Assembly (NCBI RefSeq): GCF_014873875.1
Contig: NZ_JADBEM010000001.1
Location: 8,370,001 to 8,434,000, forward strand
Reading direction: 5' to 3'
Origin: Actinopolymorpha pittospori
GTDB taxonomy: Bacteria > Actinomycetota > Actinomycetes > Propionibacteriales > Actinopolymorphaceae
DNA length: 64,000 bases
In this document: one piece after another, positions 42,377-51,563 of the stretch
Layout of the letters: each line of letters begins with the position of its first letter
How positions within the stretch are numbered: the first letter of the stretch is position 1
Program-made: the position numbers and the translations under genes
Notes under the pieces: model-generated
Told to the model about the DNA's origin: nothing
The model's database searches: none
Seen by the model: the letters and a program-made list of their open reading frames with translations, nothing else

Positions 42377-43333
42377 ATGAGGAGCTATCTGCTGCACCGG
42401 CTGTGGCAGTCGGTGGTGACGTTGGTGCTCGCCACCATCGTCGTCTTCCTCGGTATCCGCGCACTCCCCGGCGACCCGGCACTCGCCCTCGCCGGGGAGG
42501 AGCGCGACCCGGCCTCCCTCGCCGCTATCCGGGCGAAGTACGGCCTGGACGACCCGCTGCTGGTGCAGTACTGGCACTTCGTCAGCAACAGCCTGCGAGG
42601 AGACCTCGGTACGTCGATCCGCACGGACACGCCGGTGACCTCGATGATCGCCACCGCCCTCCCGGTCACGCTGGAGCTGTCACTCCTCTCCCTCGCGGTG
42701 GCCGCACTCGTCGGGATCGGCGCGGGCGTGGTGGCGGCCGTGCGCCGGGGCCGGGCCATCGAGTGGGCAGCCAACGCGCTCGCGCTCGCCGGGTTGTCGG
42801 TGCCGAACTTCTGGCTGGGGCTGATCGCCATCGTGTATCTCGCCGTCGCCGTACAGCTCTTCCCCGCCTCGGGCTACGTGCCCTTCACCTCCGACCCGAT
42901 CGGCAACCTGCACCATCTGGTGCTGCCGTCGCTGGTGATCGGCACGGGGCTCGCGGCGGTCATCATGCGCCAAACCCGTTCGTCGATGCTGGAGGCGCTG
43001 TCCACCGACTACGTACGAACGGCACGGGCCAAGGGCCTCCCGGCCTACACCGTCATCACCCGGCACGCGCTGCGCAACAGCCTGATCGTGGTCGTCACGA
43101 TCGTGGGCCTGCAACTCGGCGCGCTCATCTCCGGAGCGGTCGTCACCGAACGCATCTTCGGCCTGCCCGGCTTCGGGAAACTCACCATCGACGCGGTCTT
43201 CCAGCGCGACTATCCCGTGATCCAGGCGGTCGTGCTCGTCACCGCCGCGGCGTACATCCTCATCAACCTGCTCGTCGACCTGCTGTACTCGGTCATCGAT
43301 CCGCGGATCCGGGTTCGGGGGCGGGAAGCATGA
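42377..43333 (+). CDS. ABC transporter permease (DppB type)
   Basis: A 318-residue inner membrane protein with about six hydrophobic helices. The N-terminus MRSYLLHRLWQSVVTLVLAT and the RALPGDPA segment are typical of DppB/OppB. The ATPase-contact (EAA) loop reads YVRTARAKGLPAYTVITRHALRN (key part ARAKGLP). It follows the binding protein after 19 bases and overlaps the next permease by ATGA. Confidence 0.92.
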   Translation: MRSYLLHRLWQSVVTLVLATIVVFLGIRALPGDPALALAGEERDPASLAAIRAKYGLDDPLLVQYWHFVSNSLRGDLGTSIRTDTPVTSMIATALPVTLELSLLSLAVAALVGIGAGVVAAVRRGRAIEWAANALALAGLSVPNFWLGLIAIVYLAVAVQLFPASGYVPFTSDPIGNLHHLVLPSLVIGTGLAAVIMRQTRSSMLEALSTDYVRTARAKGLPAYTVITRHALRNSLIVVVTIVGLQLGALISGAVVTERIFGLPGFGKLTIDAVFQRDYPVIQAVVLVTAAAYILINLLVDLLYSVIDPRIRVRGREA

Positions 43334-44241
43334 CCTACACCGACGTCACCCTCGAGGAGGGTCCACCCGCCGACCAGGGGCCGACCCCGGTCCGGCGGCC
43401 GCCGCGGGGCATCCGGGTCGTCCGGCGGATCCGCCGAAACCCCCTCGCCGTGGCTGGTTTCGTGGTGCTCGCCCTCGCGGTGCTGGGCGCGCTCCTCGCG
43501 CCGCTGCTCGCGCCGTACTCCCCCGACGAGACGCACTTCGAGCTCGCCCTGTCCCCACCAGGCACCGCCGGCTACCTGCTCGGCACCGACGACCTCGGCC
43601 GCGACCTGCTCTCCCGAATCCTGTTCGGGCTGCGTTCGTCGCTACAGGCCGGTGTGCTCGCCGTGTTGGTGGCCCTCGTCGTGGGCGTACCTCTCGGGCT
43701 CGCGGCGGGCTACTCCCACTGGCTCGACGCGCTGATCTCCCGCCTCACCGACCTGGTGCTCGCGTTCCCGTTCCTGATCCTCGCGGTCGGGCTCGCCGCC
43801 GTTCGTGGTCCGAGCCTCGGCAACGCCGCCGTCGCCATCGGGATCGCCCAGATACCCGGCGTGGTACGGATCGTGCGTGGTGAGACGCTGCGGCTGAAGG
43901 CGCTGGACTTCGTGGCGGCGGCCGTCGTGTCCTCCGCCAGTGACGCGTGGGTGCTGCTCCGCCACATCCTGCCGAACGCCACCTCGGCGATCATCGTGCA
44001 GGCGACGGTCGCCATCCCGGGCGCGATCCTGGGTGAGGCGGTCCTGTCGTTCCTCGGGCTCGGCATCCGGCCACCGCAACCGAGCCTTGGCACGATGCTC
44101 TCCGACGCCCAGCAGTACGCCACCCGGGCACCCTGGACCGCCGTCATCCCCGGCGTCGCCATCATGCTGGTCGCGCTCGCCTTCAACCTGTTCGGCGACG
44201 GCCTGCGCGACGCCCTGGACCCGAAGTCGAGCCGCCGATGA
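43330..44241 (+). CDS. ABC transporter permease (DppC type)
   Basis: A 303-residue membrane protein. After a cytoplasmic Arg/Pro-rich start comes RRNPLAVAGFVVLALAVL, then LGTDDLGRDLLSRILFGLR, the usual DppC/OppC block; the EAA loop is KALDFVAAAVVSSASDAWVL and the family end NLFGDGLRDALDPK is present. It pairs with the preceding DppB-type subunit. Starts in an ATGA overlap and overlaps the next ATPase gene likewise. Confidence 0.92.
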   Translation: MTYTDVTLEEGPPADQGPTPVRRPPRGIRVVRRIRRNPLAVAGFVVLALAVLGALLAPLLAPYSPDETHFELALSPPGTAGYLLGTDDLGRDLLSRILFGLRSSLQAGVLAVLVALVVGVPLGLAAGYSHWLDALISRLTDLVLAFPFLILAVGLAAVRGPSLGNAAVAIGIAQIPGVVRIVRGETLRLKALDFVAAAVVSSASDAWVLLRHILPNATSAIIVQATVAIPGAILGEAVLSFLGLGIRPPQPSLGTMLSDAQQYATRAPWTAVIPGVAIMLVALAFNLFGDGLRDALDPKSSRR

Positions 44242-45257
44242 ACGCCGTACCCTCTCCCGACGCCGGCACCGTGCTGCGGGTGCGCGAACTGTGCGTGCGC
44301 TTCACCACCGAGGACGGCACGGTGTCCGCGGTCGACCAGGTCGACCTCGACGTCGGCGCGGGAGAGATCGTCGCCCTCGTCGGTGAGTCCGGGTGCGGCA
44401 AGAGCGTGACGGCGATGAGCCTCGCGGGGCTGCTGCCGCCGACCGCGGACGTGCAGGGCTCGATCCGACTGCGCGAGACCGAGCTACGTGGTGCTCCCGA
44501 ACGCGCACTCCGGCGCCTTCGTGGAAGCGACATCACCTACGTCTTCCAGGAGCCGATGACCTCCCTCAACCCGGTGCTCACCGTGGGCCGCCAGGTTAGC
44601 GAGGTGCTCGAGGTCCACCAGCGACTCCGCCGCTCGGCCGCGCGCCGGCGCGCCGTCGAACTCCTCGCCCTGGTGGGCATCCCCTCACCCGAACGCCGGA
44701 TCCACGAGTACCCGCACCAGCTGTCCGGAGGAATGCGACAGCGGGTCGTGATCGCCATGGCGGTCGCCTGCGATCCCAAGCTGCTGGTCGCCGACGAGCC
44801 GACGACCGCGCTCGACGTGACCGTGCAGGCCGGCATTCTCGACGTCCTGCGCGACCTGCGGGACCGACTGGGCACCGCCGTCCTGCTCATCACCCACGAT
44901 CTCGGCGTCGTGGCCGACGTCTGTGACCGGGTGGTGGTGATGTACGCCGGCCGGGTCGTCGAACAGGCCCCGGTCCACGAGCTGTTCGCCCGGCCGCGCC
45001 ACCACTACACGAGCGCGCTGCTCGGCGCCATCCCGACCGGACGCGGCACCGGCACCAGCGGTGGGCGGCGGCTCCGGGAGATCCCCGGGCTCGTGCCCGT
45101 GCTCAGCGACCCGCCGGACCGGTGCACCTTCGCCGACCGCTGCCCGCGGGCGGACGAGCTGTGCCGGACCAGCCAGCCGCCGCTGTCGGGAACGCCCGGC
45201 CACCTGGTCGCCTGCTGGCATCCCGCCGACCAGAATCCGCCGGAGGCCACCCGATGA
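44238..45257 (+). CDS. ABC transporter ATP-binding protein (DppD type)
   Basis: A 339-residue ATPase. Walker A is GESGCGKS (49-56), the signature is LSGGMRQR and Walker B is LLVADEPTTALD. The C-terminal oligopeptide-transporter extension with clustered Cys (CTFADRCPRADELC) is present, as in DppD/OppD where it can hold an Fe-S cluster. The ATG overlaps the permease stop. It would heterodimerise with the next ATPase. Confidence 0.93.
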   Translation: MNAVPSPDAGTVLRVRELCVRFTTEDGTVSAVDQVDLDVGAGEIVALVGESGCGKSVTAMSLAGLLPPTADVQGSIRLRETELRGAPERALRRLRGSDITYVFQEPMTSLNPVLTVGRQVSEVLEVHQRLRRSAARRRAVELLALVGIPSPERRIHEYPHQLSGGMRQRVVIAMAVACDPKLLVADEPTTALDVTVQAGILDVLRDLRDRLGTAVLLITHDLGVVADVCDRVVVMYAGRVVEQAPVHELFARPRHHYTSALLGAIPTGRGTGTSGGRRLREIPGLVPVLSDPPDRCTFADRCPRADELCRTSQPPLSGTPGHLVACWHPADQNPPEATR

Positions 45258-46279
45258 GCACATCCGACACCGACCGGGCGACCCCGGCGTCCGACACCGA
45301 CCGAGCGGGTGCGACACCCGCCGCTCCCGTCCTCGAGCTCGACAACCTCGTCATGCACTTCGGCCCGGTGCGCGCGGTCGACGGCGTTTCCATGACGATC
45401 CGTCGCGGCAGTGTCGTCGCGCTGGTCGGTGAGAGCGGTTCGGGCAAGTCGACGGTCGGCCGATGCGTCGTACGCCTGCTCGAGCCGTCCTCCGGCACGG
45501 TGCGGCTGCACGGGGCCGACATCAGCCACCTGCGCCGCCGCGCGTTGCGTCCGCATCGCCGCGACGTGTCGATCGTCTTCCAGGACCCCGCCGGCTCCCT
45601 CGACCCCCGGCTCACCGTCGGCTCGATCGTCTCCGAACCGCTGCGCCTGCTCCGCCTCACCCGCGGCCGGACGGAGCGTGAGCGGGCCACCACGCAGGCA
45701 CTGGAGCGGGTCGGCCTGCGGACCGAGCTCGCCGACCGCTACCCACACGAACTCTCCGGAGGCCAGCGGCAGCGGGTCAGTCTCGCCCGGGCCCTCGTCT
45801 CCTCGCCCTCGCTGCTGGTCGCGGACGAACCGACGAGCGCGCTGGACGTGTCGGTACAGGCGTCCGTGCTCAACCTCCTCACCGACCTGCAGCGCGACCT
45901 CGGCTTCGCGTGCCTGTTCATCACGCACAACCTCTCGGCCGTGGAGTACCTCGCCGACGAGGTCGCCGTGGTGTACCTCGGCACGCTCGTCGAGCACGGT
46001 CCGAGCGCCGAGATCTTCGCCACCCCGAAGCATCCGTACACCCAGGCGCTACTCTCGGCCGCACCAGTACCCGACCCGGTACGCCAGCGCCGCCGTAGCC
46101 GGGTCGTCCTGTCCGGCGACATCCCGTCGGCGATCGACCCGCCGTCCGGGTGCCGTTTCCACACCCGCTGTCCGATCGCGGTCCCGATGTGTGCGGAGCG
46201 CGTCCCCGAGCTCCGGGAGGTGGCCGGCCGCCGAGTGGCTTGTCATCTGGTCTCCGACGAGGATGAGGACGGTTCATGA
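45254..46279 (+). CDS. ABC transporter ATP-binding protein (DppF type)
   Basis: A 341-residue ATPase. Walker A GESGSGKS (59-66), signature LSGGQRQR, Walker B LLVADEPTSALD, C-terminal CRFHTRCPIAVPMC. The first 24 residues contain a duplicated DTDRA unit and are not part of the fold. It completes the importer and overlaps the gamma-glutamyltransferase gene by ATGA, so the enzyme is translationally tied to the transporter. Confidence 0.93.
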   Translation: MSTSDTDRATPASDTDRAGATPAAPVLELDNLVMHFGPVRAVDGVSMTIRRGSVVALVGESGSGKSTVGRCVVRLLEPSSGTVRLHGADISHLRRRALRPHRRDVSIVFQDPAGSLDPRLTVGSIVSEPLRLLRLTRGRTERERATTQALERVGLRTELADRYPHELSGGQRQRVSLARALVSSPSLLVADEPTSALDVSVQASVLNLLTDLQRDLGFACLFITHNLSAVEYLADEVAVVYLGTLVEHGPSAEIFATPKHPYTQALLSAAPVPDPVRQRRRSRVVLSGDIPSAIDPPSGCRFHTRCPIAVPMCAERVPELREVAGRRVACHLVSDEDEDGS

Positions 46280-48060
46280 CCTTCACCACCCGCCCGACAC
46301 TGCGCGGCACCTTCGGCATGGTCGCCTCCACCCACTGGCTCGCGTCCCAGAGCGCCATGAGTGTGCTGGAGCGCGGCGGCAACGCCTACGACGCGGCCGT
46401 CTGCGCAGGCTTCGTCCTGCACGTCGTCGAGCCTCACCTCAACGGCCCCGGTGGCGAGGTCCCGGCCATCGTGGCCACGGCCGACGACCACATCCCGAAG
46501 GTGCTGAACGGGCAGGGTCCCGCCCCCGCCGGAGCGACGATCGCCCACTTCCGTGACCTCGGACTCGACCTCGTTCCCGGCTCCGGTCCCCTCGCCGCGA
46601 CGATTCCCGGCGCCGTCGACGCCTGGTTGCTGCTGCTTCGCGACCACGGCACCTGGCGCCTGCGGGACGTCCTCGAGCCCGCCATCGGCTACGCCCGCGC
46701 GGGCCACCCGCTGGTTCCCGGCGCGGTCGCGACGATCAGCAAGGTCCAGGAGCTCTTCGCCGAGCACTGGCCGACGTCGGCGGCGCTGTGGCTGACCGAC
46801 GGCAAGCCGCCGACGCCGAACGCGATGTTCGCCAACCCGGCCTACGCCGACACGCTCGAGCGCCTGGTCACCGAGGGCGAGGCGGCGGGCCCCGAGCGCG
46901 AGAACCAGATCGAGGGCGCCCGGCGGACCTGGCGCGAGGGCTTCGTCGCGGAGGAGGTGGACGCCTTCTCCCGTAAGCCGTTCCGTGACTCGAGCGGCGG
47001 CGACCACAGCGGCCTCGTCACCGCGCACGACATGGCGAGCTGGACGGCCTCCTGGGAGCTGGCGGCCACCCTGGAGTGGAACGGCCTGACGGTCGCGAAG
47101 ACGCCCGCCTGGGGCCAGGGACCAGTCCTTCTGCAGTCGCTGGCCACCCTCGAGGCGCTCGGTGGTCAGGACGATCTCGACCTGAGCACCGAACTCGGCG
47201 TCCACTTCACCACCGAGGTGCTCAAGCTCGCGCTGGCCGACCGGGAGGCGTGGTACGGCGACATCCTCGACTCGCCGTTGCCGAGCCTGCTGTCGAAGGA
47301 GTACGCCGCCCAGCGGGCCGGTCTGGTGGGTGCCCTCGCCTCCGGCGACCTGCGTCCGGGCTCACCCGACGGGCGGACGCCGAAGCTTCCCGACGCCTAC
47401 ACCCGGCTGCGGGGTGCCCGCGCCGCGGCCGGCGACACCGGCGAACCGACCGTCTCCGTGACCGGTCAGACCCGCGGCGACACCTGCCACGTCGACGTGG
47501 TGGACCGCTGGGGCAACATGATCTCGGCCACTCCGAGTGGCGGCTGGCTGCAGAGCTCCCCGACCATCCCGTCGCTCGGCTTCTGTCTGGGCAGCCGGGG
47601 CCAGATGTTCTGGCTGGAGGAGGGCCTCACGTCCTCGCTCATGCCGGGCCGCCGTCCGCGCACCACCCTGTCGCCGACGCTCGTGCTCCGGGAGGGTCGT
47701 CCCGTGCTCGCCTGCGGCTCGCCGGGAGGCGACCAGCAGGACCAGTGGCAGCTGCTGTTCCTCCTCCGCCATCTCGCGGGCGGACTGGACATCCAGGACG
47801 CGATCGACGCGCCGGCCTGGCACACCTCGAGCTTCCCCGGCTCGTTCTACCCCCGCACCATGGACCCGCGCAGCCTGATCGTGGAGGACCGGCTGGGCGA
47901 CTCGCTGATCGCCGGGCTCGAGCGTCGCGGTCACGTGGTCACCCGCTCCGGCCCCTGGAGCCTCGGCCGGCTCTGCGCCGTCGCGCGTGACCCGGAGACC
48001 GGGGTCGTGTCCGCCGGCGCCAACCCGCGCGGGATGCAGAACTACGCCGTCGGTCGCTGA
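46276..48060 (+). CDS. gamma-glutamyltransferase family protein, no signal peptide
   Basis: A 594-residue Ntn-hydrolase precursor. The autoprocessing nucleophile is probably T403 in RGDTCHVDVVD, which would split it into subunits of about 402 and 192 residues. It has GGNAYDAAVCAGFVL and LNGPGGEVPA near the N-terminus, and PGGDQQDQWQLLFLL plus IQDAIDAPAWH near the end. Typical GGT is exported; this one has no signal, so it acts inside the cell on imported material. The subgroup also includes acylases, so the substrate may not be glutathione-like. Last gene of the importer operon. Confidence 0.88.
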   Translation: MTFTTRPTLRGTFGMVASTHWLASQSAMSVLERGGNAYDAAVCAGFVLHVVEPHLNGPGGEVPAIVATADDHIPKVLNGQGPAPAGATIAHFRDLGLDLVPGSGPLAATIPGAVDAWLLLLRDHGTWRLRDVLEPAIGYARAGHPLVPGAVATISKVQELFAEHWPTSAALWLTDGKPPTPNAMFANPAYADTLERLVTEGEAAGPERENQIEGARRTWREGFVAEEVDAFSRKPFRDSSGGDHSGLVTAHDMASWTASWELAATLEWNGLTVAKTPAWGQGPVLLQSLATLEALGGQDDLDLSTELGVHFTTEVLKLALADREAWYGDILDSPLPSLLSKEYAAQRAGLVGALASGDLRPGSPDGRTPKLPDAYTRLRGARAAAGDTGEPTVSVTGQTRGDTCHVDVVDRWGNMISATPSGGWLQSSPTIPSLGFCLGSRGQMFWLEEGLTSSLMPGRRPRTTLSPTLVLREGRPVLACGSPGGDQQDQWQLLFLLRHLAGGLDIQDAIDAPAWHTSSFPGSFYPRTMDPRSLIVEDRLGDSLIAGLERRGHVVTRSGPWSLGRLCAVARDPETGVVSAGANPRGMQNYAVGR

Positions 48061-48093
48061 CCGCGGTGGCGCCCTGCCCCACAACGGTCCTAG

Positions 48094-48124
48094 GCTTGGG
48101 CGCGGCGGCCTGCCGCGCCCAAGC
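48094..48124 (+). terminator. terminator of the transporter/GGT operon
   Basis: GCTTGGGCGCGGC pairs with its exact complement over 13 bp around a 5-base loop, 33 bases after the last stop. No T run follows. It separates the operon from the DUF1835 gene. Confidence 0.75.
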
Positions 48125-48257
48125 TCCGTGATCCACCCCAGCGGGATCTGACCAGGAGCCAAAGGGGAACCGACCTCGGCAGCGAGCGTGCCCACCTGTC
48201 ACCGCTCGTGCTCGGCTCGCTGGGGGACGCTGGCGCGGCGCGAAGGGACAGGTCGAC

Positions 48258-49352
48258 ATGACCAGGGACGCTGCTTTCAAGCGCCGGGTACGTGCCCGGA
48301 TGGCCAGGACGGGTGAGAGCTACAGCTCGGCCCGCGCCCACCTCGACTCAGCCGGTGCCGCGCGACCCGGCGCCGACCGGACCGGCCAGGTCCTTCACCT
48401 CACCAACGGAGACGTCACCGTCGGCCTCCTCCGCGAGGCCGGGCTCGCCGAACCGATCCTGCCCTGGCGGGACGTCCTGCACGACGGCCCGGTCCCCGGT
48501 GGACTCACCGACGCGGAGCTTCGCTCGGTCCGGGCGGAGTTCATCGCCGGCAGCGGATGGGGTTCCCTCACCGCCGTACGGGACAGCTTCGACGCCCGCG
48601 ACGAGATGCTGGCCGCACACAGCGACGCGCGGCTCGTCCTGTGGTTCGAGGCCGACCTCTACGACCAGCTCCAGATCATTCAGGTGCTCGACCAACTCCG
48701 CCGGCGCGGCGCCGAGCCGGCCAGGATCTCGTTGGTCTCCGCGGGAGAGTTCCCGGGGATCGCGCACTTCGGCGGCCTGGGCCAGCTCCGACCCGACGAC
48801 CTGCTGCGACTGCGTACGGACGAGGTGGTCCTCACAACCGACGCCCTCGACCTGGCGGCTCGGGCGTGGGCGGCGTTCACCGCGGCGGACCCGTCCGGAC
48901 TCGCCGGCGTCGCGGGCTCCTCGTCACCGGTGCTCCGCTACGTCGCCGAGGCGTTCGGTCGACTGATGCAGGAATACCCCGCCCGCTCCGACGGGCTGTC
49001 ACTCACCCAGCGTCGGATCCTGCTGTCCGTCGAGGATGGCGCGAACACGCCATCGGAGGCCTTCGCCGAGGTGGGCCGACGCGAACGCCGTCCCTATCTC
49101 GGCGACACCTCCTGCTTCGCCATCATCGAAGGCCTGGCGAGCGCTCGCCGACCACTGCTCACCTGGCTCGACGACGCTCCCCTTCCATCGCGGGGTCTTC
49201 GACTCACCGCCGCGGGACGCGAGGTCCTCGCGGGTCACTCTGACCATGTCGCCGAAGGCGGTATCGACCGCTGGATCGGCGGCGTCCACCTGACCGGTTC
49301 GCGGCCTCCGTGGCGTTACGACGAGAGGCGGGAGAGGCTCGTTGCGGCCTGA
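48258..49352 (+). CDS. DUF1835 domain-containing protein
   Basis: A 364-residue protein. Residues about 45-180 match DUF1835 (VLHLTNGDVTVGLLREAGL, LPWRDVLHDGPVPGGL, ARLVLWFEADLYDQLQIIQVL), and the C-terminal half matches the DUF3658-type continuation (RSDGLSLTQRRILLSVEDG, PYLGDTSCFAIIEGLAS). The first 30 residues (RRVRARMARTGESYSSARAHL) are a short basic motif found at the ends of many actinobacterial proteins. Function unknown. A small hairpin (ACACGA/TCGTGT, 49400-49415) follows the stop. Confidence 0.85.
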   Translation: MTRDAAFKRRVRARMARTGESYSSARAHLDSAGAARPGADRTGQVLHLTNGDVTVGLLREAGLAEPILPWRDVLHDGPVPGGLTDAELRSVRAEFIAGSGWGSLTAVRDSFDARDEMLAAHSDARLVLWFEADLYDQLQIIQVLDQLRRRGAEPARISLVSAGEFPGIAHFGGLGQLRPDDLLRLRTDEVVLTTDALDLAARAWAAFTAADPSGLAGVAGSSSPVLRYVAEAFGRLMQEYPARSDGLSLTQRRILLSVEDGANTPSEAFAEVGRRERRPYLGDTSCFAIIEGLASARRPLLTWLDDAPLPSRGLRLTAAGREVLAGHSDHVAEGGIDRWIGGVHLTGSRPPWRYDERRERLVAA

Positions 49353-49506
49353 GCCGGGACAACCTTCCCGTCCTGAAGTCCCGCCTGGCGGGCGGCCCAA
49401 CACGACCAATCGTGTCGATAGGGAACGCCTACGTCACTGAGTGGAATGAGCGCGCCGGTCCAGCCGTTCAAGTAACCGTTAGCAAGGCTAAGTAATAGGG
49501 AGGGTG

Positions 49507-49662
49507 ATGGACAGGGACCTCATGGCCCGCGCGAGACGACGTGCGGAACACGACGCGGGTGGATCGGAGTGCCTCTCCGAGCACGATCGGGAGCTACTCG
49601 ACATTGGCATCCGGTCGGGCTTCACCGAGACCATGGACCTGCTCCGCCGCAGGTTGGGCTGA
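49507..49662 (+). CDS. small hypothetical protein (51 residues)
   Basis: A short frame with a GGGAGGG ribosome-binding site directly before the ATG. Codon third positions are about four-fifths G or C, in line with real genes here. The product is rich in Arg, Asp and Glu (MARARRRAEHDAG, EHDRELLDIGIRSGF) and seems to end in a helix with TMDLLRRRLG. The upstream 150 bases are less G+C-rich than the surroundings and could hold a promoter. A terminator follows. I do not recognise the family. Confidence 0.55.
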   Translation: MDRDLMARARRRAEHDAGGSECLSEHDRELLDIGIRSGFTETMDLLRRRLG

Positions 49663-49700
49663 ACCTTGCCGGACCCGTCGTTCAGGCGGCACGTCCGGCC

Positions 49701-49728
49701 GGGCCCCGGCCGCGGAGAGCCGGGGCCC
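49701..49728. terminator. bidirectional terminator between small gene and proS
   Basis: GGGCCCCGGC and GCCGGGGCCC pair perfectly over 10 bp with an 8-base loop, 38 bases after the small gene and 65 bases after the proS stop on the other strand. Confidence 0.7.
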
Positions 49729-49793
49729 ACCAGTACCCCGATCGCACCATCCGGCACGGACCTACGCGCCGTCGGCCCGTTTCGCGGAGCGCC

Positions 49794-51563
49794 TCAGGAG
49801 GCGCAGACCTCGACGAGATGCTCGACGACCTCCGCGACCGGAAGGTCGATGCGCTCACTGGTACGACGGTCCTTGATCTCGACCTTCCCGTCGACGATCC
49901 GCCGGCCACACACCACGATCGTGGGGATCCCGAGCAGGTCGGCGTCGTTGAACTTCTCCCCCGGGCTCGCACCGCGCCGGTCGTCGAGGAGCACGCGGAT
50001 GCCACGGGCGTCCAGGTCGGCGGCGAGCTTCTCGGCGGTCTCGAACGGCGCGTCGTTCTTGCCGGTGGCCACGATGTGCACGTCGGCCGGGCTGATCTCC
50101 CGGGGCCAGATCAGGCCCTTGTCGTCGTGGTTCTTCTCCGCGATCGCGGCGAGCGCCCGGCTCACCCCGATGCCGTAGGAGCCCATGGTCACGACGACCT
50201 GCTTGCCGTTCTCGTCCAGCACCGTGAGGCCGAGCGCCTTGGCGAACTTCCGGCCGAGGGCGAAGACGTGTCCCATCTCCATGCCACGCGCCATCGTCAG
50301 GGCGCCGCCACAGCGGGGGCAGGGGTCGCCCGCGCGCACCTCGGCCGCGAGGACCGTACCGTCGGCCTCGAAGTCGCGGCCGGCGACGAGGTCGACGACG
50401 TGCTTGCCGTGTTCGTTGGCGCCGCTCACCCAGCGGGTGCCGGTAACCACCCGCGGATCGACGAGATAGCGGACCTTCGCGGCCTTCTCGGCACCCAGAA
50501 CCTCCGGACCGATGTAGCCACGTACCAGCTCAGGGTGCGCGGCGAAGTCCTCGTCGGTCGCGGCCTGCAGGGTGGCGGGATAGACCTGGGCGGCGAGCCG
50601 CTTCTCGTCGACCTCACGGTCGCCGGGAACACCGACCGCCAGGAGTTCGGAGTCCCCACTGGGGTGGACCACCTTGACCACGACGTTCTTGAGCGTGTCG
50701 GAGGCCTGCCAGGGCCGGTCGTCGCGCAGGAGCTTCTCACGGCTGTTGAGGAGTTCGACCAGCGTCTCGATGGTGGGCGTCTCCGGCGTGTCCTCCACGT
50801 GCGCGGCGGGCAGCCCGTCGTGGGGCAACGCCTCGGGGACGGCCACCTCGACGGCCTCGGTGTTGCTGGCGTAGTCGCAGGAGGTGCAGCGGACGTAGCT
50901 GTCCTCACCGACCTCGGTGGGGGTCAGGAACTCCTCGCTGAGCGAGCCGCCCATCGCCCCGGCCATCGCCTTGACGATCACATGGTCGAGGCCGAGCCGG
51001 TTGAACGTCCGGACGTAGGCGTCACGATGCCGGTGGTAGGACCGCTCGAGCCCGGCGTCGTCGACGTCGAAGGAGTAGGAGTCCTTCATCGAGAACTCCC
51101 GCCCGCGCAGGATGCCCGCCCGCGGACGCGGCTCGTCGCGGTACTTCCACTGGATCTGGTAGATCGACAGCGGCAGGTCTTTGTAGGAGGAGAACAGGTC
51201 CTTGACGAGGAGCGTGAACATCTCCTCGTGGGTCGGCCCGAGGAGGTAGTCGTTTCCCTTCCGGTCCTGGAGCCGGAAGATGTCGTCGCCGTACTCCGTC
51301 CACCGGCCGGTGCGCTCGTAGGGATCACGCGGCAGCAGGGCCGGGAAGTGCACCTCCTGGAAGCCGGCGGCGTCCATCTCCTCGCGGACGATCCGCTCGA
51401 CGTTTCGATAGGCCCGCCAGCCGAGCGGCAGCCAGGAGTAGATGCCCGGCGCGACGCGGCGGATGTAGCCGGCACGGACGAGGAGCCGGTGACTCGGGAC
51501 CTCGGCGTCCGCCGGATCCTCGCGCAGGGTTCGCAGGAACAGCGTCGACATCCGCACGATCAC
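49794..51563 (-). CDS. proS: prolyl-tRNA synthetase
   Basis: A 589-residue bacterial-type ProRS with the Ala-tRNA-Pro editing insertion. Seen: MSTLFLRTLREDPADAEVPS, RRVAPGIYSWLPLGWRAYRN, GPTHEEMFTLLVKD (motif 2 region), the insertion around VVKVVHPSGDSELLAVGVPG, MGSYGIGVSRALAAI (motif 3) and an anticodon-binding C-terminus. GTG at 51563 is chosen because AGGAG lies 7 bases before it; an ATG four codons later is the alternative. A TATTCT box (51623-51618) is a possible -10. Confidence 0.95.
   Translation of the reverse strand: MIVRMSTLFLRTLREDPADAEVPSHRLLVRAGYIRRVAPGIYSWLPLGWRAYRNVERIVREEMDAAGFQEVHFPALLPRDPYERTGRWTEYGDDIFRLQDRKGNDYLLGPTHEEMFTLLVKDLFSSYKDLPLSIYQIQWKYRDEPRPRAGILRGREFSMKDSYSFDVDDAGLERSYHRHRDAYVRTFNRLGLDHVIVKAMAGAMGGSLSEEFLTPTEVGEDSYVRCTSCDYASNTEAVEVAVPEALPHDGLPAAHVEDTPETPTIETLVELLNSREKLLRDDRPWQASDTLKNVVVKVVHPSGDSELLAVGVPGDREVDEKRLAAQVYPATLQAATDEDFAAHPELVRGYIGPEVLGAEKAAKVRYLVDPRVVTGTRWVSGANEHGKHVVDLVAGRDFEADGTVLAAEVRAGDPCPRCGGALTMARGMEMGHVFALGRKFAKALGLTVLDENGKQVVVTMGSYGIGVSRALAAIAEKNHDDKGLIWPREISPADVHIVATGKNDAPFETAEKLAADLDARGIRVLLDDRRGASPGEKFNDADLLGIPTIVVCGRRIVDGKVEIKDRRTSERIDLPVAEVVEHLVEVCAS

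Noticed and set aside
49353..49506. Possible tRNA-like region because of lower G+C and short palindromes
   Set aside because: No cloverleaf can be drawn and no T-loop GTTCRANNC in the right place.
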